Shown here piece by piece: positions 34,096 to 42,922 of a stretch of DNA of 64,000 bases (within the stretch, counting starts at the first letter, position 1; every line of letters begins with the position of its first letter). The stretch covers positions 417,001-481,000 of the forward strand of contig NZ_JACHMI010000001.1 in assembly GCF_014207985.1 (NCBI RefSeq), read 5' to 3'. Source of the stretch: Nonomuraea rubra (GTDB taxonomy: Bacteria > Actinomycetota > Actinomycetes > Streptosporangiales > Streptosporangiaceae). Both the position numbers and the translations under genes were made by a program. Below the pieces are notes generated by a model. It was not told the DNA's origin, did not search any database, and worked only from the letters and a program-made list of their open reading frames with translations.

Positions 34096-35211
34096 ATGAA
34101 ATCGGTCATTGTGGTCGGAGCGGGCATTTGGGGGTCGTCGCTGGCGTTGCGGCTGGCCGAAACCGGCTGGCGGGTGACGCTGGTCGAGCAGCACAGGCCG
34201 GGGCACGTACGGCAGGCCAGCGCGGGCGAGACGCGGCTGCTGCGCTGCGCCCACGGGGCCGACGACTGGTACGCCCGCCGCGCGTGGGAGGCCAGGGACG
34301 GCTGGCGGCGGCTGAGCGAGCGGGCGGGGGAGGAGCTCTACCTGGAGGCCGGGATGCTCTGGTTCGCCAGGACCCCCGACGGGTGGGAGCACGCCAGCGC
34401 CCAGGTGCTGAAGGGCCTGGACATCGCGTGCGAGGTGCTGGACCCGGCCGACGGCGCCAGGTTCTTCCCCGACTTCAGCGGCGACGGCCTCAGCTTCCTG
34501 CTCTGGGAGCCGAACGCGGGCGTGATCAGGGCCAGGCGGGCCACGCAGGTGACCGCCGGCCTGGCGGCGTACGCAGGGGTCCGGCTGGTCAGGGCGCGGG
34601 CGCTGCCCGTGCCCGGCGAGCCCGCGGTCCTGATCGACGGCGAGGTCCACCGCGCCGACCGGGTGGTGTGGGCGTGCGGCGCCTGGCTGCCCCAGCTCTT
34701 CGACGGCCTGCCGATCACGGTCACCAAGCAGGACACGCTGCACTTCGCGGTGCCGGCCGCCTGGTCGGTCCCGGAGACCCCGGCCTGGGTCGACTACGAC
34801 GCCTCCGCCTACGGGCACGGCGACGTGGACGGGGTGGGCATGAAGGCCACCTCCGACGCGGAGGGGCGGCCGTACGAGCCCGAGCACGGCAGCCGCGCGG
34901 TCGACGCGGACAGCGTCGAGCGGGCCGCGAGCTACCTGGGCCGCAGGTTCCCCGCGCTGGCGCAGGCGCCGGTGCTGTTCAGCCAGGTCTGCCAGTACGC
35001 GCTCACGCCGGACGCCGAGTGGCTGCTCGCCGAGTCCGCACCCGGCGTGTGGCTGCTGGGCGGGGACTCGGGGCACGGGTTCAAGCACGCGCCGGCGCTG
35101 GCCGGGTACGTGGCGGGCGTGCTGGACGGCGAGCACGCGCCGGACCCGCGCTTCGGGCTGCACGAGCGTGTCCCTACCCGTGGCCTGCGGACAAGCGGCC
35201 AGGTGGGGTAG
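34096..35211 (+). CDS. FAD-dependent oxidoreductase (DAO / sarcosine oxidase-like)
   Basis: A 371-residue flavoprotein with the dinucleotide-binding motif VIVVGAGIWGSSLALRLAETG at the N-terminus and the DAO-family substrate domain. Later blocks are RVVWACGAWLPQLF and WLLGGDSGHGFKHAPALAGYV, which closes the flavin site and is typical of monomeric sarcosine oxidase-like enzymes (GHGFK motif). Probably oxidises an N-methyl amino acid or similar amine. The start at 34096 matches the motif position; the open frame upstream adds 12 residues. No obvious operon partner. Confidence 0.82.
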   Translation: MKSVIVVGAGIWGSSLALRLAETGWRVTLVEQHRPGHVRQASAGETRLLRCAHGADDWYARRAWEARDGWRRLSERAGEELYLEAGMLWFARTPDGWEHASAQVLKGLDIACEVLDPADGARFFPDFSGDGLSFLLWEPNAGVIRARRATQVTAGLAAYAGVRLVRARALPVPGEPAVLIDGEVHRADRVVWACGAWLPQLFDGLPITVTKQDTLHFAVPAAWSVPETPAWVDYDASAYGHGDVDGVGMKATSDAEGRPYEPEHGSRAVDADSVERAASYLGRRFPALAQAPVLFSQVCQYALTPDAEWLLAESAPGVWLLGGDSGHGFKHAPALAGYVAGVLDGEHAPDPRFGLHERVPTRGLRTSGQVG

Positions 35212-35307
35212 GGCGCGCCCCACCGGAACTCGGGGGACGGCGGGCATGATTCGGGCGGGTCCCGCGGCGGAGACTGCGGTATCACCACTTCTCCCGGAGG
35301 TTCCGCC

Positions 35308-35769
35308 ATGAGCACCACCACTGTCGTGAGGACCGAGCCGGCCCCGCCCGTCGTGCACACCGCCGCCATGCTCTGGTTGTCGGCCGTCGCGTTCGGCGCG
35401 TTCGAGGCCGTGCTGATGATCGGCAAGCTGCTGTACGACGGCACGCCGGTGCTCGGCCTGCTGCCCCAGGCCGGGTTCCGGCTGGCCGTGTTCGCCGGGG
35501 CGGTGTTCCTGGCGCTGAAGCTGAAGGGCGGCGTGAACTGGGCCCGGTGGACGCTGGCCGGGACGCTCGGCGTGTTCGGCACGGTCTCGCTGGTGAAGGA
35601 GCCGATCGAGTGGCTGCTCGCGGGCGGCTCGATCGCCGAGGCCGTGGCCGGGGCCGACGCGATGGCGTGGGCCTTCACGGCCAGCCGGGTGCTGCACGTG
35701 CTGGCCGTGCTCGGGGCGCTGGTGCTGATGTTCCAGCCCAGGGCCAACGCCTACTTCAGGTCGGCTTGA
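35308..35769 (+). CDS. Small four-helix membrane protein, unknown
   Basis: A 153-residue protein with four hydrophobic segments (AMLWLSAVAFGAFEAVLMIGKLL; FRLAVFAGAVFLALKL; WTLAGTLGVFGTVSLV; VLHVLAVLGALVLMF) and short loops. A GGAGG ribosome binding site precedes the ATG. Function unknown. The 3' end overlaps the convergent MFS gene by 19 bases. Confidence 0.7.
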   Translation: MSTTTVVRTEPAPPVVHTAAMLWLSAVAFGAFEAVLMIGKLLYDGTPVLGLLPQAGFRLAVFAGAVFLALKLKGGVNWARWTLAGTLGVFGTVSLVKEPIEWLLAGGSIAEAVAGADAMAWAFTASRVLHVLAVLGALVLMFQPRANAYFRSA

Positions 35770-37007
35770 GCGGCGGCCCGCGGCTCCGGCGCGCGCAGGT
35801 TGCGCACGCCGGGTGACAGCAGCGCGGCCAGCGTGGAGATCACCACGATGACCGCGCAGCCGAGCAGCGACTCCTCGGTGCCGAACCAGCCCGCCGCGGG
35901 CCCTGCCAGCAGCAGCCCGATCGGGCCGAACATCATCGAGCCGAGAATGTCGTACGAGCTGACCCGCGACAACGACTCCGCCGGGATCTCGCGCTGCATC
36001 GTGGTCTGCCAGAGCACGCCGAACACGTCGAAGCACACGCCGAACACGAACGCGCCCGCCACGATCACCCAGAGCGGCGCGTCGAGCCCGAGCAGCAGGT
36101 ACGGCAGCGCGGTCGGCAGGCAGAGCAGCACCCCCACCAGGATCGGGCGGCTCGGCCGCAGCCGCAGCGAGATCAGCACCCCGGCGATCGTCCCGACCGC
36201 CTCCCCGGCCAGGAACCCCGACCAGGCCAGCGGCCCGCCCAGGCTCTCCTTGGCCAGCAGCGGGCCGAGCACGCCGTGCGCGGCCTGGACGGCCATCACC
36301 AGCAGCGAGAACTGCGCGACCACCACCCAGATCCACTGCCGCGAGCTGAACTCCCGCCACCCGTCGCGCAGGTCGGCCAGCACCGAGTGGGCCTCGCCCC
36401 GCTGCCGGTCGCCCGGCTCCAGCCGCAGCAGGGCGACCAGCACGCCTGCCACGGCGAACATGGCGCCGCTCATCACCAGCGCCCAGCCCCCGCCGAACAG
36501 CACCACCATGCCGCCGCCGAGGACCGCGCCCGCCACCCGCGAGGCGTTCGCGCCCAGGCCGAGCAGCGCGTTGCCGGTCTGCAGCCGGTCCACGGGGACG
36601 ACCTCGGGGATGATCCCGGTCAGCGCCGGGAACGTGACCGCCGTCGCCACCCCGGCCAGCGCCGCCGCCGCGATCAGCGCCGTCAGCGGGGTCCAGCCGG
36701 TGAGCAGCATCGCGCCCAAGGCGAAGAAGCCCGTCGCCATGAGGAACTCGCCCGCCATCATCACCCGGTGGCGCGGCAGCCGGTCCGCGATCACGCCGCC
36801 GACCAGCATGAACAGGATCATGGGCAGCGACTCGGCCGTGAGCACCGCCGACAGGGTGGAGGCGTCGGCGCCGGGCAGGTTGAGGATGCCGAACGCCAGC
36901 GCGACGGGGGCGAACGCGCCGCCCAGCACGGAGATCGTGCGCGCCGACAGCAGGAGCGCGAAGCGGCGGTCCCTGAGCAGGCCGAGATCACCTAGAAAAC
37001 CGTGCAT
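35751..37007 (-). CDS. MFS transporter
   Basis: A 418-residue major facilitator with about 12 helices. N-terminus MHGFLGDLGLLRDRRFALLLSARTISVLGGAFAPVALAFGIL, loop GGVIADRLPRHRVMMAGEF and the second-half segment QREIPAESLSRVSSYDILGSMMFGPIGLLLAGP place it in the MFS_3/EntS-like exporter group. The start at 37007 is preferred to 37034 because the family N-terminus begins there. It is divergent from the fatty acyl-AMP ligase gene; the 184 bases between are less GC-rich and probably hold both promoters. A role linked to the lipid cluster is possible but unproven. Confidence 0.82.
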   Translation of the reverse strand: MHGFLGDLGLLRDRRFALLLSARTISVLGGAFAPVALAFGILNLPGADASTLSAVLTAESLPMILFMLVGGVIADRLPRHRVMMAGEFLMATGFFALGAMLLTGWTPLTALIAAAALAGVATAVTFPALTGIIPEVVPVDRLQTGNALLGLGANASRVAGAVLGGGMVVLFGGGWALVMSGAMFAVAGVLVALLRLEPGDRQRGEAHSVLADLRDGWREFSSRQWIWVVVAQFSLLVMAVQAAHGVLGPLLAKESLGGPLAWSGFLAGEAVGTIAGVLISLRLRPSRPILVGVLLCLPTALPYLLLGLDAPLWVIVAGAFVFGVCFDVFGVLWQTTMQREIPAESLSRVSSYDILGSMMFGPIGLLLAGPAAGWFGTEESLLGCAVIVVISTLAALLSPGVRNLRAPEPRAAAQADLK

Positions 37008-37191
37008 TTTCGCAAACCCCCTGAAAACAGCCAAACCCCACTATTCTGCCGCAAGGAATCCGCGCTGTCGTATGGATATTTATTGTCACCCGGGCAACAA
37101 GACCGGTCGCGGAATGTGCCGGGGGCTGGCAAGAATCGCGCCTGCTTCTCCCGTAATTTGCTAGGTCCTGCTCACGGCGAGGGGACCAGGC

Positions 37192-38862
37192 ATGCGCGAC
37201 ATGTTGATCGCCCAGGTGGCCCGGTGGGCCCGGGAGATCCCGCAGGCGCCCGCGTACACGTTCGTGGACCACCTCGGGGGCGGCGCGCGGCACACGCTCA
37301 CCTGGCAGCGCGCCGACCTCAGGGCCAGGGCGCTGGCCGTGCGGCTGCGCGAGCTGGCCGGGCCGGGTGACCGCGTGGCGGTGCTCGTGCCGCAGGGGCT
37401 GGACTACGTGGTGGCGATGCTGGGCACGATGTACGCCAGGCTCGTCGCGGTACCGCTGTTCGCGCCGGGGCTGCCGCGGCACGGCGAGCGGCTGGCCGGG
37501 GCGTACGCCGACGCCGACCCCCTGATCGTGCTGACCACCACCCCCGCGCTGCCCGGCGTCGAGGACTTTCTGGCCACCGCCCACGCCCCCAAGCACGTGC
37601 TCGCCGTGGACACCGTCTCCGACCTGCTCGCCGACGAGTGGGAGGCCGAGCCGATCGGCCCCGGCGACCTGGCCTACCTGCAGTACACCTCCGGCTCCAC
37701 CCGCGCGCCCGCCGGGGTCGAGATCACCCACGGGAACCTCACCGCCAACGCCACCCAGCTCTGGGAGCTGTTCCGGGCCAGGCCCAGGACCTCGGTGGCG
37801 GCGCTGTGGCTGCCGCTCTTCCACGACATGGGCCTGGTCGCCACCGTCGCGATGCCGATGATGGGCGGGAACCAGGCGGCGTTCATGGACCCGGTGGCGT
37901 TCGTCATGCGGCCGGTGCGCTGGTTGCGGCTGCTGTCGGAGTTCGGGGACGTCTACACCGCCGGGCCCAACTTCGCCTACGAGTACACCGCCGCCCGCGT
38001 CACCTCCGAGGAGAAGGCCGGGCTGGACCTGTCCGGGGTGCGGGTCATGCTGAACGGCGCGGAGCCGGTGCGGCCCGGGGCGATCGAGGCGTTCGACGCG
38101 GCGTTCGCCGGGTGCGGGCTGCGGCCCGAGGCGCACACGCCCGCGTACGGGCTGGCCGAGGCCACCGTCTTCGTCACCGCCACCGGGCGGGACGAGCGGC
38201 CGGTGGTGACCGTCTTCGACCGCGACGCGCTGCGGGACGGGCGCGCGGTGCCCGCCGGCGCCGGGTCGAGCCTGGTGTCGTGCGGGCGCCCCTACGGGCA
38301 GCGGGTGCGCATCGCGGGCGTCGCGGGTCGGGCCCTGCCCGACGGCGAGGTGGGCGAGATCTGGGTGCAGGGCCCGAACGTGGCCCGCGCCTATTGGCGG
38401 GATCCCGCGCGCAGCGCGGAGGTGTTCGGAGCGGCGCTGGAGGGTGCGGACGGGACCTGGCTGCGCACCGGGGACCTGGGGGTGCTGCACGACGGGCGGC
38501 TGTACGTGACCGGGCGGATCAAGGACCTGATCATCGTGGACGGGCGCAACCACTACCCGCAGGACGTCGAGGCCACCGTGCAGGAGGCGCATCCGGCGGT
38601 GCGGCGGGACCGGGTCGCGGCCTTCTCCCTGGCCGGCGACGAGGGGGAGCGGCTGGTCGTGGTGGCCGAGCGGTCGCGGGCAGGGGAGTCCGCCGGCGTG
38701 GAGGAGGTCGGGCGGGCGGTCCGGGCCGCTGTCCGGAAATATCACGATCTATCGGTGCACGACTTCGTGCTGACCGGCGCCGGGACCGTGCCGCGGACGT
38801 CGAGCGGGAAGATCGCCCGGCGGGCCTGCCTCCAGGCGTACCAGGAGGGTCTGTTTGTTTGA
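37192..38862 (+). CDS. Fatty acyl-AMP ligase (FAAL, FadD32-like)
   Basis: A 556-residue adenylate-forming enzyme activating a fatty acid as acyl-AMP for transfer to an ACP. The FAAL signature LQYTSGSTRAPAGVEITHGNL (about 163-183) carries the P-loop in the form typical of FAALs rather than CoA ligases. Further motifs are NGAEPVRPGAIEAF, AYGLAEATVF, TGDLGVLHDGRLYVTGRIKDLIIVDGRNHYPQDVE and the C-terminal catalytic Lys in RTSSGKIARR. It is the first gene of FAAL-MMPL-DHA2-glycosyltransferase, with 8-base and 4-base overlaps. No PKS is adjacent, but the PKS at 55179 begins with an ACP of the kind loaded by FAALs. Confidence 0.93.
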   Translation: MRDMLIAQVARWAREIPQAPAYTFVDHLGGGARHTLTWQRADLRARALAVRLRELAGPGDRVAVLVPQGLDYVVAMLGTMYARLVAVPLFAPGLPRHGERLAGAYADADPLIVLTTTPALPGVEDFLATAHAPKHVLAVDTVSDLLADEWEAEPIGPGDLAYLQYTSGSTRAPAGVEITHGNLTANATQLWELFRARPRTSVAALWLPLFHDMGLVATVAMPMMGGNQAAFMDPVAFVMRPVRWLRLLSEFGDVYTAGPNFAYEYTAARVTSEEKAGLDLSGVRVMLNGAEPVRPGAIEAFDAAFAGCGLRPEAHTPAYGLAEATVFVTATGRDERPVVTVFDRDALRDGRAVPAGAGSSLVSCGRPYGQRVRIAGVAGRALPDGEVGEIWVQGPNVARAYWRDPARSAEVFGAALEGADGTWLRTGDLGVLHDGRLYVTGRIKDLIIVDGRNHYPQDVEATVQEAHPAVRRDRVAAFSLAGDEGERLVVVAERSRAGESAGVEEVGRAVRAAVRKYHDLSVHDFVLTGAGTVPRTSSGKIARRACLQAYQEGLFV

Positions 38863-41500
38863 GCGGGCGGGCCGTCTGGTCTACCGGAGCCGGTGGACCC
38901 TGCTGGCGCTGACCCTGGCGGCGGCCGTCCTCGTCGCGCCGCTCGGCCTGGAACTGTTCGGCCGCATGGCCGACGGCGGCTTCGAGGACCCGCGCGCCGA
39001 CTCGACCACCGCCGCCCGCTGGAACGACGACTGGTACGGCGGCCACGCCCCCGACGTCGTCGTCCTCTACCGGCATCCCTCGGTCAAGGTGCGCGACGCC
39101 CGGTACAAGGCCACCGTGCACGACTCGCTGCGGGCGCTGCCGGGACGGCACGTGCGGTCGATGGCCACGTACTGGACGACCGGGTCCAAGAAGATGGTCT
39201 CCGAGGACGGGCACTCGACGTACGCGATCGTCACGCTCAAGGGCGACCGGCAGCGCGCCTACGCCGCCATCGCCGACCGGCTCAGGAACGTCGACAACCT
39301 CTACGTCTCGGTCGGCGGCTCAGTCCCCCTCCTCGGCGAGCTCAACGACCAGACCGCCGCCGACCTCGCCCGCGCCGAGGCCATCTCCATGCCCGTGCTG
39401 CTGGTGCTGCTCGTCGTCGTCTTCGGCAGCCTCGTGGCCGCCGGGCTGCCGCTGGTCGTGGGGCTGCTCGCGGTCCTCGGCGCGCTGGTGCTGCTGCGGC
39501 TGCTCACCTCCGTCACCGAGGTGTCCGTCTTCTCGCTGAACGTCGTCACCATGCTCGGGCTCGGCCTGGCCATCGACTACTCGCTGTTCGTGCTCAAGGC
39601 GTTCAGGGAGGAGATCGCCCGCGGGGCCACGAACGAGCAGGCCGTGGTGCGGACCATGGCCACGGCCGGGCGCACCGTGGCCTACTCCGGGCTGACCGTC
39701 GCCACGGCGCTGCTGGGGCTGCTGCTGTTCCCGCAGATGTTCCTGCGCTCGATCGGGCTCGGCGCCGCCGCCGTGGTGCTCGTCGCGGTGGGCGCCGCGC
39801 TGGTCGTGCTGCCCGCCGTGCTCGGCGTGCTCGGGCCGCGCGTGAACGCCCTGCGCATCACCCCCGACTTCGGGCCGCGCAGGGAGGGCGGGCTGTGGCA
39901 CGCCGTGGCGTCCAGCGTGATGCGCAGGCCCGTGCTGTACCTGGTGGCGGTGAGCGTCGTGCTGGTGGCGCTGGCGGTGCCGTTCCTGCACGTCAAGTTC
40001 GGGAACGTGGACCACAGGGTGCTCCCGGCCGCGTCCGAGAGCCGCCGCGTCGCCGAGACCCTCGACCGGGACTTCGCCCGCAACGCCATGGCCGCGATCG
40101 ACGTGCACGTCCTGGTCGAGCGCTCCTTCACCGACGCGCCGCCGCTGCCCGGGCCCCTCGGCCGGGGACACACGCCGATCAGCGCCGTCACCCCCGTCAG
40201 CCCCGCGGACGTCCGGCCGCTGGTGCGGCGGCTGGAGCGGCTGCCCGGCGTCACGGACGTCGAGGTGGCGGGCCTCTCCCAGGCCAACGGGGCGGTGCGG
40301 CTCGCCGTCCGCTACGCCTCCGACCCGATGTCGGACGAGGCCAGAGCCCTCGTACGGTCGATCCGCGCCATCCCGCCCGAGCCGAACGTGCGGCGGGTCG
40401 TGGTCGGCGGGCCCACGGCGGCCCAGCTGGACCTCCAGGACAGCCTGGTCGCCACGCTGCCGTGGATGGCGCTCGTGGTCTGCTCGGTCACGGCGGTGCT
40501 GCTGTTCGCCGCGTTCGGGTCGCTCGTGCTGCCCGTCAAGGCGCTGCTGATGAACGTGCTGTCCATCGGGGCCTCGTTCGGCGTCATCGTGTGGGCCTTC
40601 CAGGACGGCCACCTGGCCGCCGCCCTGAACTTCACCTCCACCGGGTCCATCGAGGCGACCGTGACCGTGCTCATCCTGGCCGTGGTGTTCGGGCTGTCCA
40701 TGGACTACGAGCTGTTCCTGCTGTCGCGGGTGCGGGCGGAGTGGGTGCGTACGGGGGACAACACGGCTGCGGTGGCCGCTGGGCTGCAGCAGACGGGCGG
40801 GGTGATCAGCAGTGCGGCGCTGCTGCTGCTGGTGGTGATCGGGGCGTTCTCCACAGCCGGGATCACGATCGTGAAGTTGCTCGGGGTGGGGATGTTCGTG
40901 GCGATCGTGGTGGATGCGACGCTGGTGCGGGCGTTGCTGGTGCCTGCTTCGATGCGGTTGATGGGTGGGGTGAACTGGTGGTTGCCGCGGTCGTGGCGCG
41001 CGTTCCACCACCGCATCGCCCTCCACGAACCCACCCCCGCCTCCGCCCCCGTTCCGGTGCAGCCACCTGCGCCCGCCCGCCTGCCCACGGCCGCGCCCTC
41101 GCCTCGATCCGCGCCCGCGCCCGCGCCTGCGCCCGCGCCTCGATCCGCGCGCATCTCCGCACCGGCGTCCACACCGGCGCCCGCGCCCGCGCCTGTGCCG
41201 CGCCTCGCCGCCGGTACTCCGTCCGGCGGGCGGCTGACGAGAGCGATCGCGCAGGCGGCTGAGGGCGTGCCGCCTGCGGTGACCGTCAATGGGCGGCCGG
41301 CCGTCTTCGGGGCGGACACCGATCCCGTGCCGCTCCCCGCCGCGTCCGCGCAACCCGCCGCCCAGAGGCTTGCGGGCGAGCCGGGCGAAGGTGGTCAGGC
41401 TGGGCGGCGGGCGGGGTGGGTGCGGGTGGAGGAGAGGCGGGCCCGCGTGGTCCGGGGGCTGCCGGGCGGCGGGTGGACGTGGGTGGAGGTGGACGAGTGA
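38855..41500 (+). CDS. MMPL family (RND superfamily) lipid exporter
   Basis: An 881-residue polytopic transporter with two repeats of a large extracytoplasmic loop plus about six helices. The proton-relay Asp-Tyr pairs characteristic of MmpL3 are present in both halves: Asp241-Tyr242 (GLAIDYSLFVL) and Asp617-Tyr618 (GLSMDYELFLLSR). The TTG start at 38855 overlaps the FAAL gene by 8 bases and is supported by GGAGG six bases upstream. The C-terminal cytoplasmic tail (about 725-790) is Pro/Ala-rich low complexity (APAPAPAPAPRSARIS). The gene overlap with the FAAL gene suggests export of the lipid made with that enzyme. Confidence 0.93.
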   Translation: MFERAGRLVYRSRWTLLALTLAAAVLVAPLGLELFGRMADGGFEDPRADSTTAARWNDDWYGGHAPDVVVLYRHPSVKVRDARYKATVHDSLRALPGRHVRSMATYWTTGSKKMVSEDGHSTYAIVTLKGDRQRAYAAIADRLRNVDNLYVSVGGSVPLLGELNDQTAADLARAEAISMPVLLVLLVVVFGSLVAAGLPLVVGLLAVLGALVLLRLLTSVTEVSVFSLNVVTMLGLGLAIDYSLFVLKAFREEIARGATNEQAVVRTMATAGRTVAYSGLTVATALLGLLLFPQMFLRSIGLGAAAVVLVAVGAALVVLPAVLGVLGPRVNALRITPDFGPRREGGLWHAVASSVMRRPVLYLVAVSVVLVALAVPFLHVKFGNVDHRVLPAASESRRVAETLDRDFARNAMAAIDVHVLVERSFTDAPPLPGPLGRGHTPISAVTPVSPADVRPLVRRLERLPGVTDVEVAGLSQANGAVRLAVRYASDPMSDEARALVRSIRAIPPEPNVRRVVVGGPTAAQLDLQDSLVATLPWMALVVCSVTAVLLFAAFGSLVLPVKALLMNVLSIGASFGVIVWAFQDGHLAAALNFTSTGSIEATVTVLILAVVFGLSMDYELFLLSRVRAEWVRTGDNTAAVAAGLQQTGGVISSAALLLLVVIGAFSTAGITIVKLLGVGMFVAIVVDATLVRALLVPASMRLMGGVNWWLPRSWRAFHHRIALHEPTPASAPVPVQPPAPARLPTAAPSPRSAPAPAPAPAPRSARISAPASTPAPAPAPVPRLAAGTPSGGRLTRAIAQAAEGVPPAVTVNGRPAVFGADTDPVPLPAASAQPAAQRLAGEPGEGGQAGRRAGWVRVEERRARVVRGLPGGGWTWVEVDE

Positions 41501-42918
41501 GCCTGACCGTCACCGGGGCGCGGCGGCGGCCCGCCAGGGCGTGGGCGCTGTTCCTCGTCACGGGCCTGGCCGGCTTCATGACCACGCTGGACAACACCGT
41601 CGTCACCGTCGCGATCCCCAGCATCCAGCGCGACCTCGGCGCGGGCCTGGCCGCCCTGGAATGGGTGGCGACCGGGTACATCCTGACGTTCGCGGGCCTC
41701 ATGCCGGCCGGCGGACGGCTGGCCGACGTGCACGGGCCTCGGCGGGTGCTGCTGGCGGGGCTGGGGACGTTCACGGCGGCCTCCCTCGGCGCGGGCTTGG
41801 CCGGGGAGGTCGGGGTGCTGGTCGCGGCGAGGCTGGCACAGGGGGCCGGGGCGGCGTTGATCCTGCCCGCGACGCTGGCCGTGCTGGCCGGGCGGGAGGA
41901 GCGGCAGCGCTCCATGGGGGTGGCCGTGTGGATGGCCTCCGGGGCGGCGGCGCTGGCGCTCGGGCCGGTGGCGGGCGGTTACGTCAGCGAGCACGCGCAC
42001 TGGAGCTGGGTGTTCCTGGCCAACGTGCCACTGGGTGTCGCGATCATGGCGCTGGTCGCCATGGCACTCCCCGATGGCGCGGCCGTGGCACTCCCGGAGG
42101 GCTCGGGCGAGGGGCCGGGCGGGATCGGGCGTGCGGGTGGCCGTCCGGGCGGTGGGCGGGAGCTGGACGTGGCCGGGGCGGTGGCGTCGGTGGTGTTCCT
42201 GGGGGCCGGGACGTTCGCGCTGACTCATGGCGTGGCGCACGGGTGGACGTCGCCCGCCGTCGTGGTGGCGGTGCTCGGGTGTGCGGGCGGCGGGGTGGCG
42301 TTCGTGGTGGCCGAGCGGCGGGCCCGTGAACCGATGGTGGAGCTGAGGCTGTTCAGGGTGCGGAGCTTCTCGGGCGGGGTGGCCGCCCAGGTGCTGTGGG
42401 GGCTCGGGGTGAACGGGGTGTTCTTCTATACGGCGATCTTTCTGCAGGGGGTGCTCGGGTTCACGCCGACGGACTCCGGGATGGCGTTCGTGCCGCTGGC
42501 TTTACTGGTCGTGATCGTCACGCCGCTCGCGCCGCTGGTCGAGCGGTGGCTGGGGGCGGGGCGGACGGTGGCGGCCGGGCTCGTGCTCGTGGCCGGTGGG
42601 ATGGCGCTGGCCGCGACGCTGGAAGCGGGGGACGGGTGGGGGCGGCTGCTGCCCGCCGTGTGCGCCATCGGGGTGGGTTCGGCGCTGACCATGCCGCTGG
42701 GGTCGGCGGTGCTGGGCGCCGTGCCGGAGGCGAGGGCCGGGGTGGCGGGTGGGATCTTCTCCGTGAGTCGCGAAATTTCGGGACTCTTTGGGATCGCCGC
42801 TGTCGGGGTGATCGTGCACGCCGCGGGCGATTTCGCCACCGGGTACGCGGCCGGGCTGCTGGCGGCGGCCGGGCTGGTGCTGGCCGGGGCGCTGATCAGC
42901 CTGGCGACCCTGCCGTGA
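41497..42918 (+). CDS. DHA2 family MFS transporter (14 helices)
   Basis: A 473-residue EmrB/QacA-type drug:proton antiporter-like protein. Motifs: LTGFMTTLDNTVVTVAIPSIQRDL-type helix 1 (here LAGFMTTLDNTVVTVAIPSI), GRLADVHGPRRVLLAG (motif A) and LALGPVAGGYVSEHAHWSWVFLANVPLG (motif C and helix 6 start). The GTG start overlaps the MMPL stop (GTGA). Codon 336 (42502-42504) is TTA. As third gene of the FAAL-MMPL unit it may export a related product or intermediate, or confer self-resistance. Confidence 0.88.
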   Translation: MSLTVTGARRRPARAWALFLVTGLAGFMTTLDNTVVTVAIPSIQRDLGAGLAALEWVATGYILTFAGLMPAGGRLADVHGPRRVLLAGLGTFTAASLGAGLAGEVGVLVAARLAQGAGAALILPATLAVLAGREERQRSMGVAVWMASGAAALALGPVAGGYVSEHAHWSWVFLANVPLGVAIMALVAMALPDGAAVALPEGSGEGPGGIGRAGGRPGGGRELDVAGAVASVVFLGAGTFALTHGVAHGWTSPAVVVAVLGCAGGGVAFVVAERRAREPMVELRLFRVRSFSGGVAAQVLWGLGVNGVFFYTAIFLQGVLGFTPTDSGMAFVPLALLVVIVTPLAPLVERWLGAGRTVAAGLVLVAGGMALAATLEAGDGWGRLLPAVCAIGVGSALTMPLGSAVLGAVPEARAGVAGGIFSVSREISGLFGIAAVGVIVHAAGDFATGYAAGLLAAAGLVLAGALISLATLP

Positions 42919-42922
42919 GCCC

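Noticed and set aside
41030..41220. Repetitive CCCGCGCC tract as a possible regulatory repeat
   Set aside because: It is in frame and encodes the Pro/Ala-rich tail of the MMPL exporter; low-complexity coding sequence explains it.
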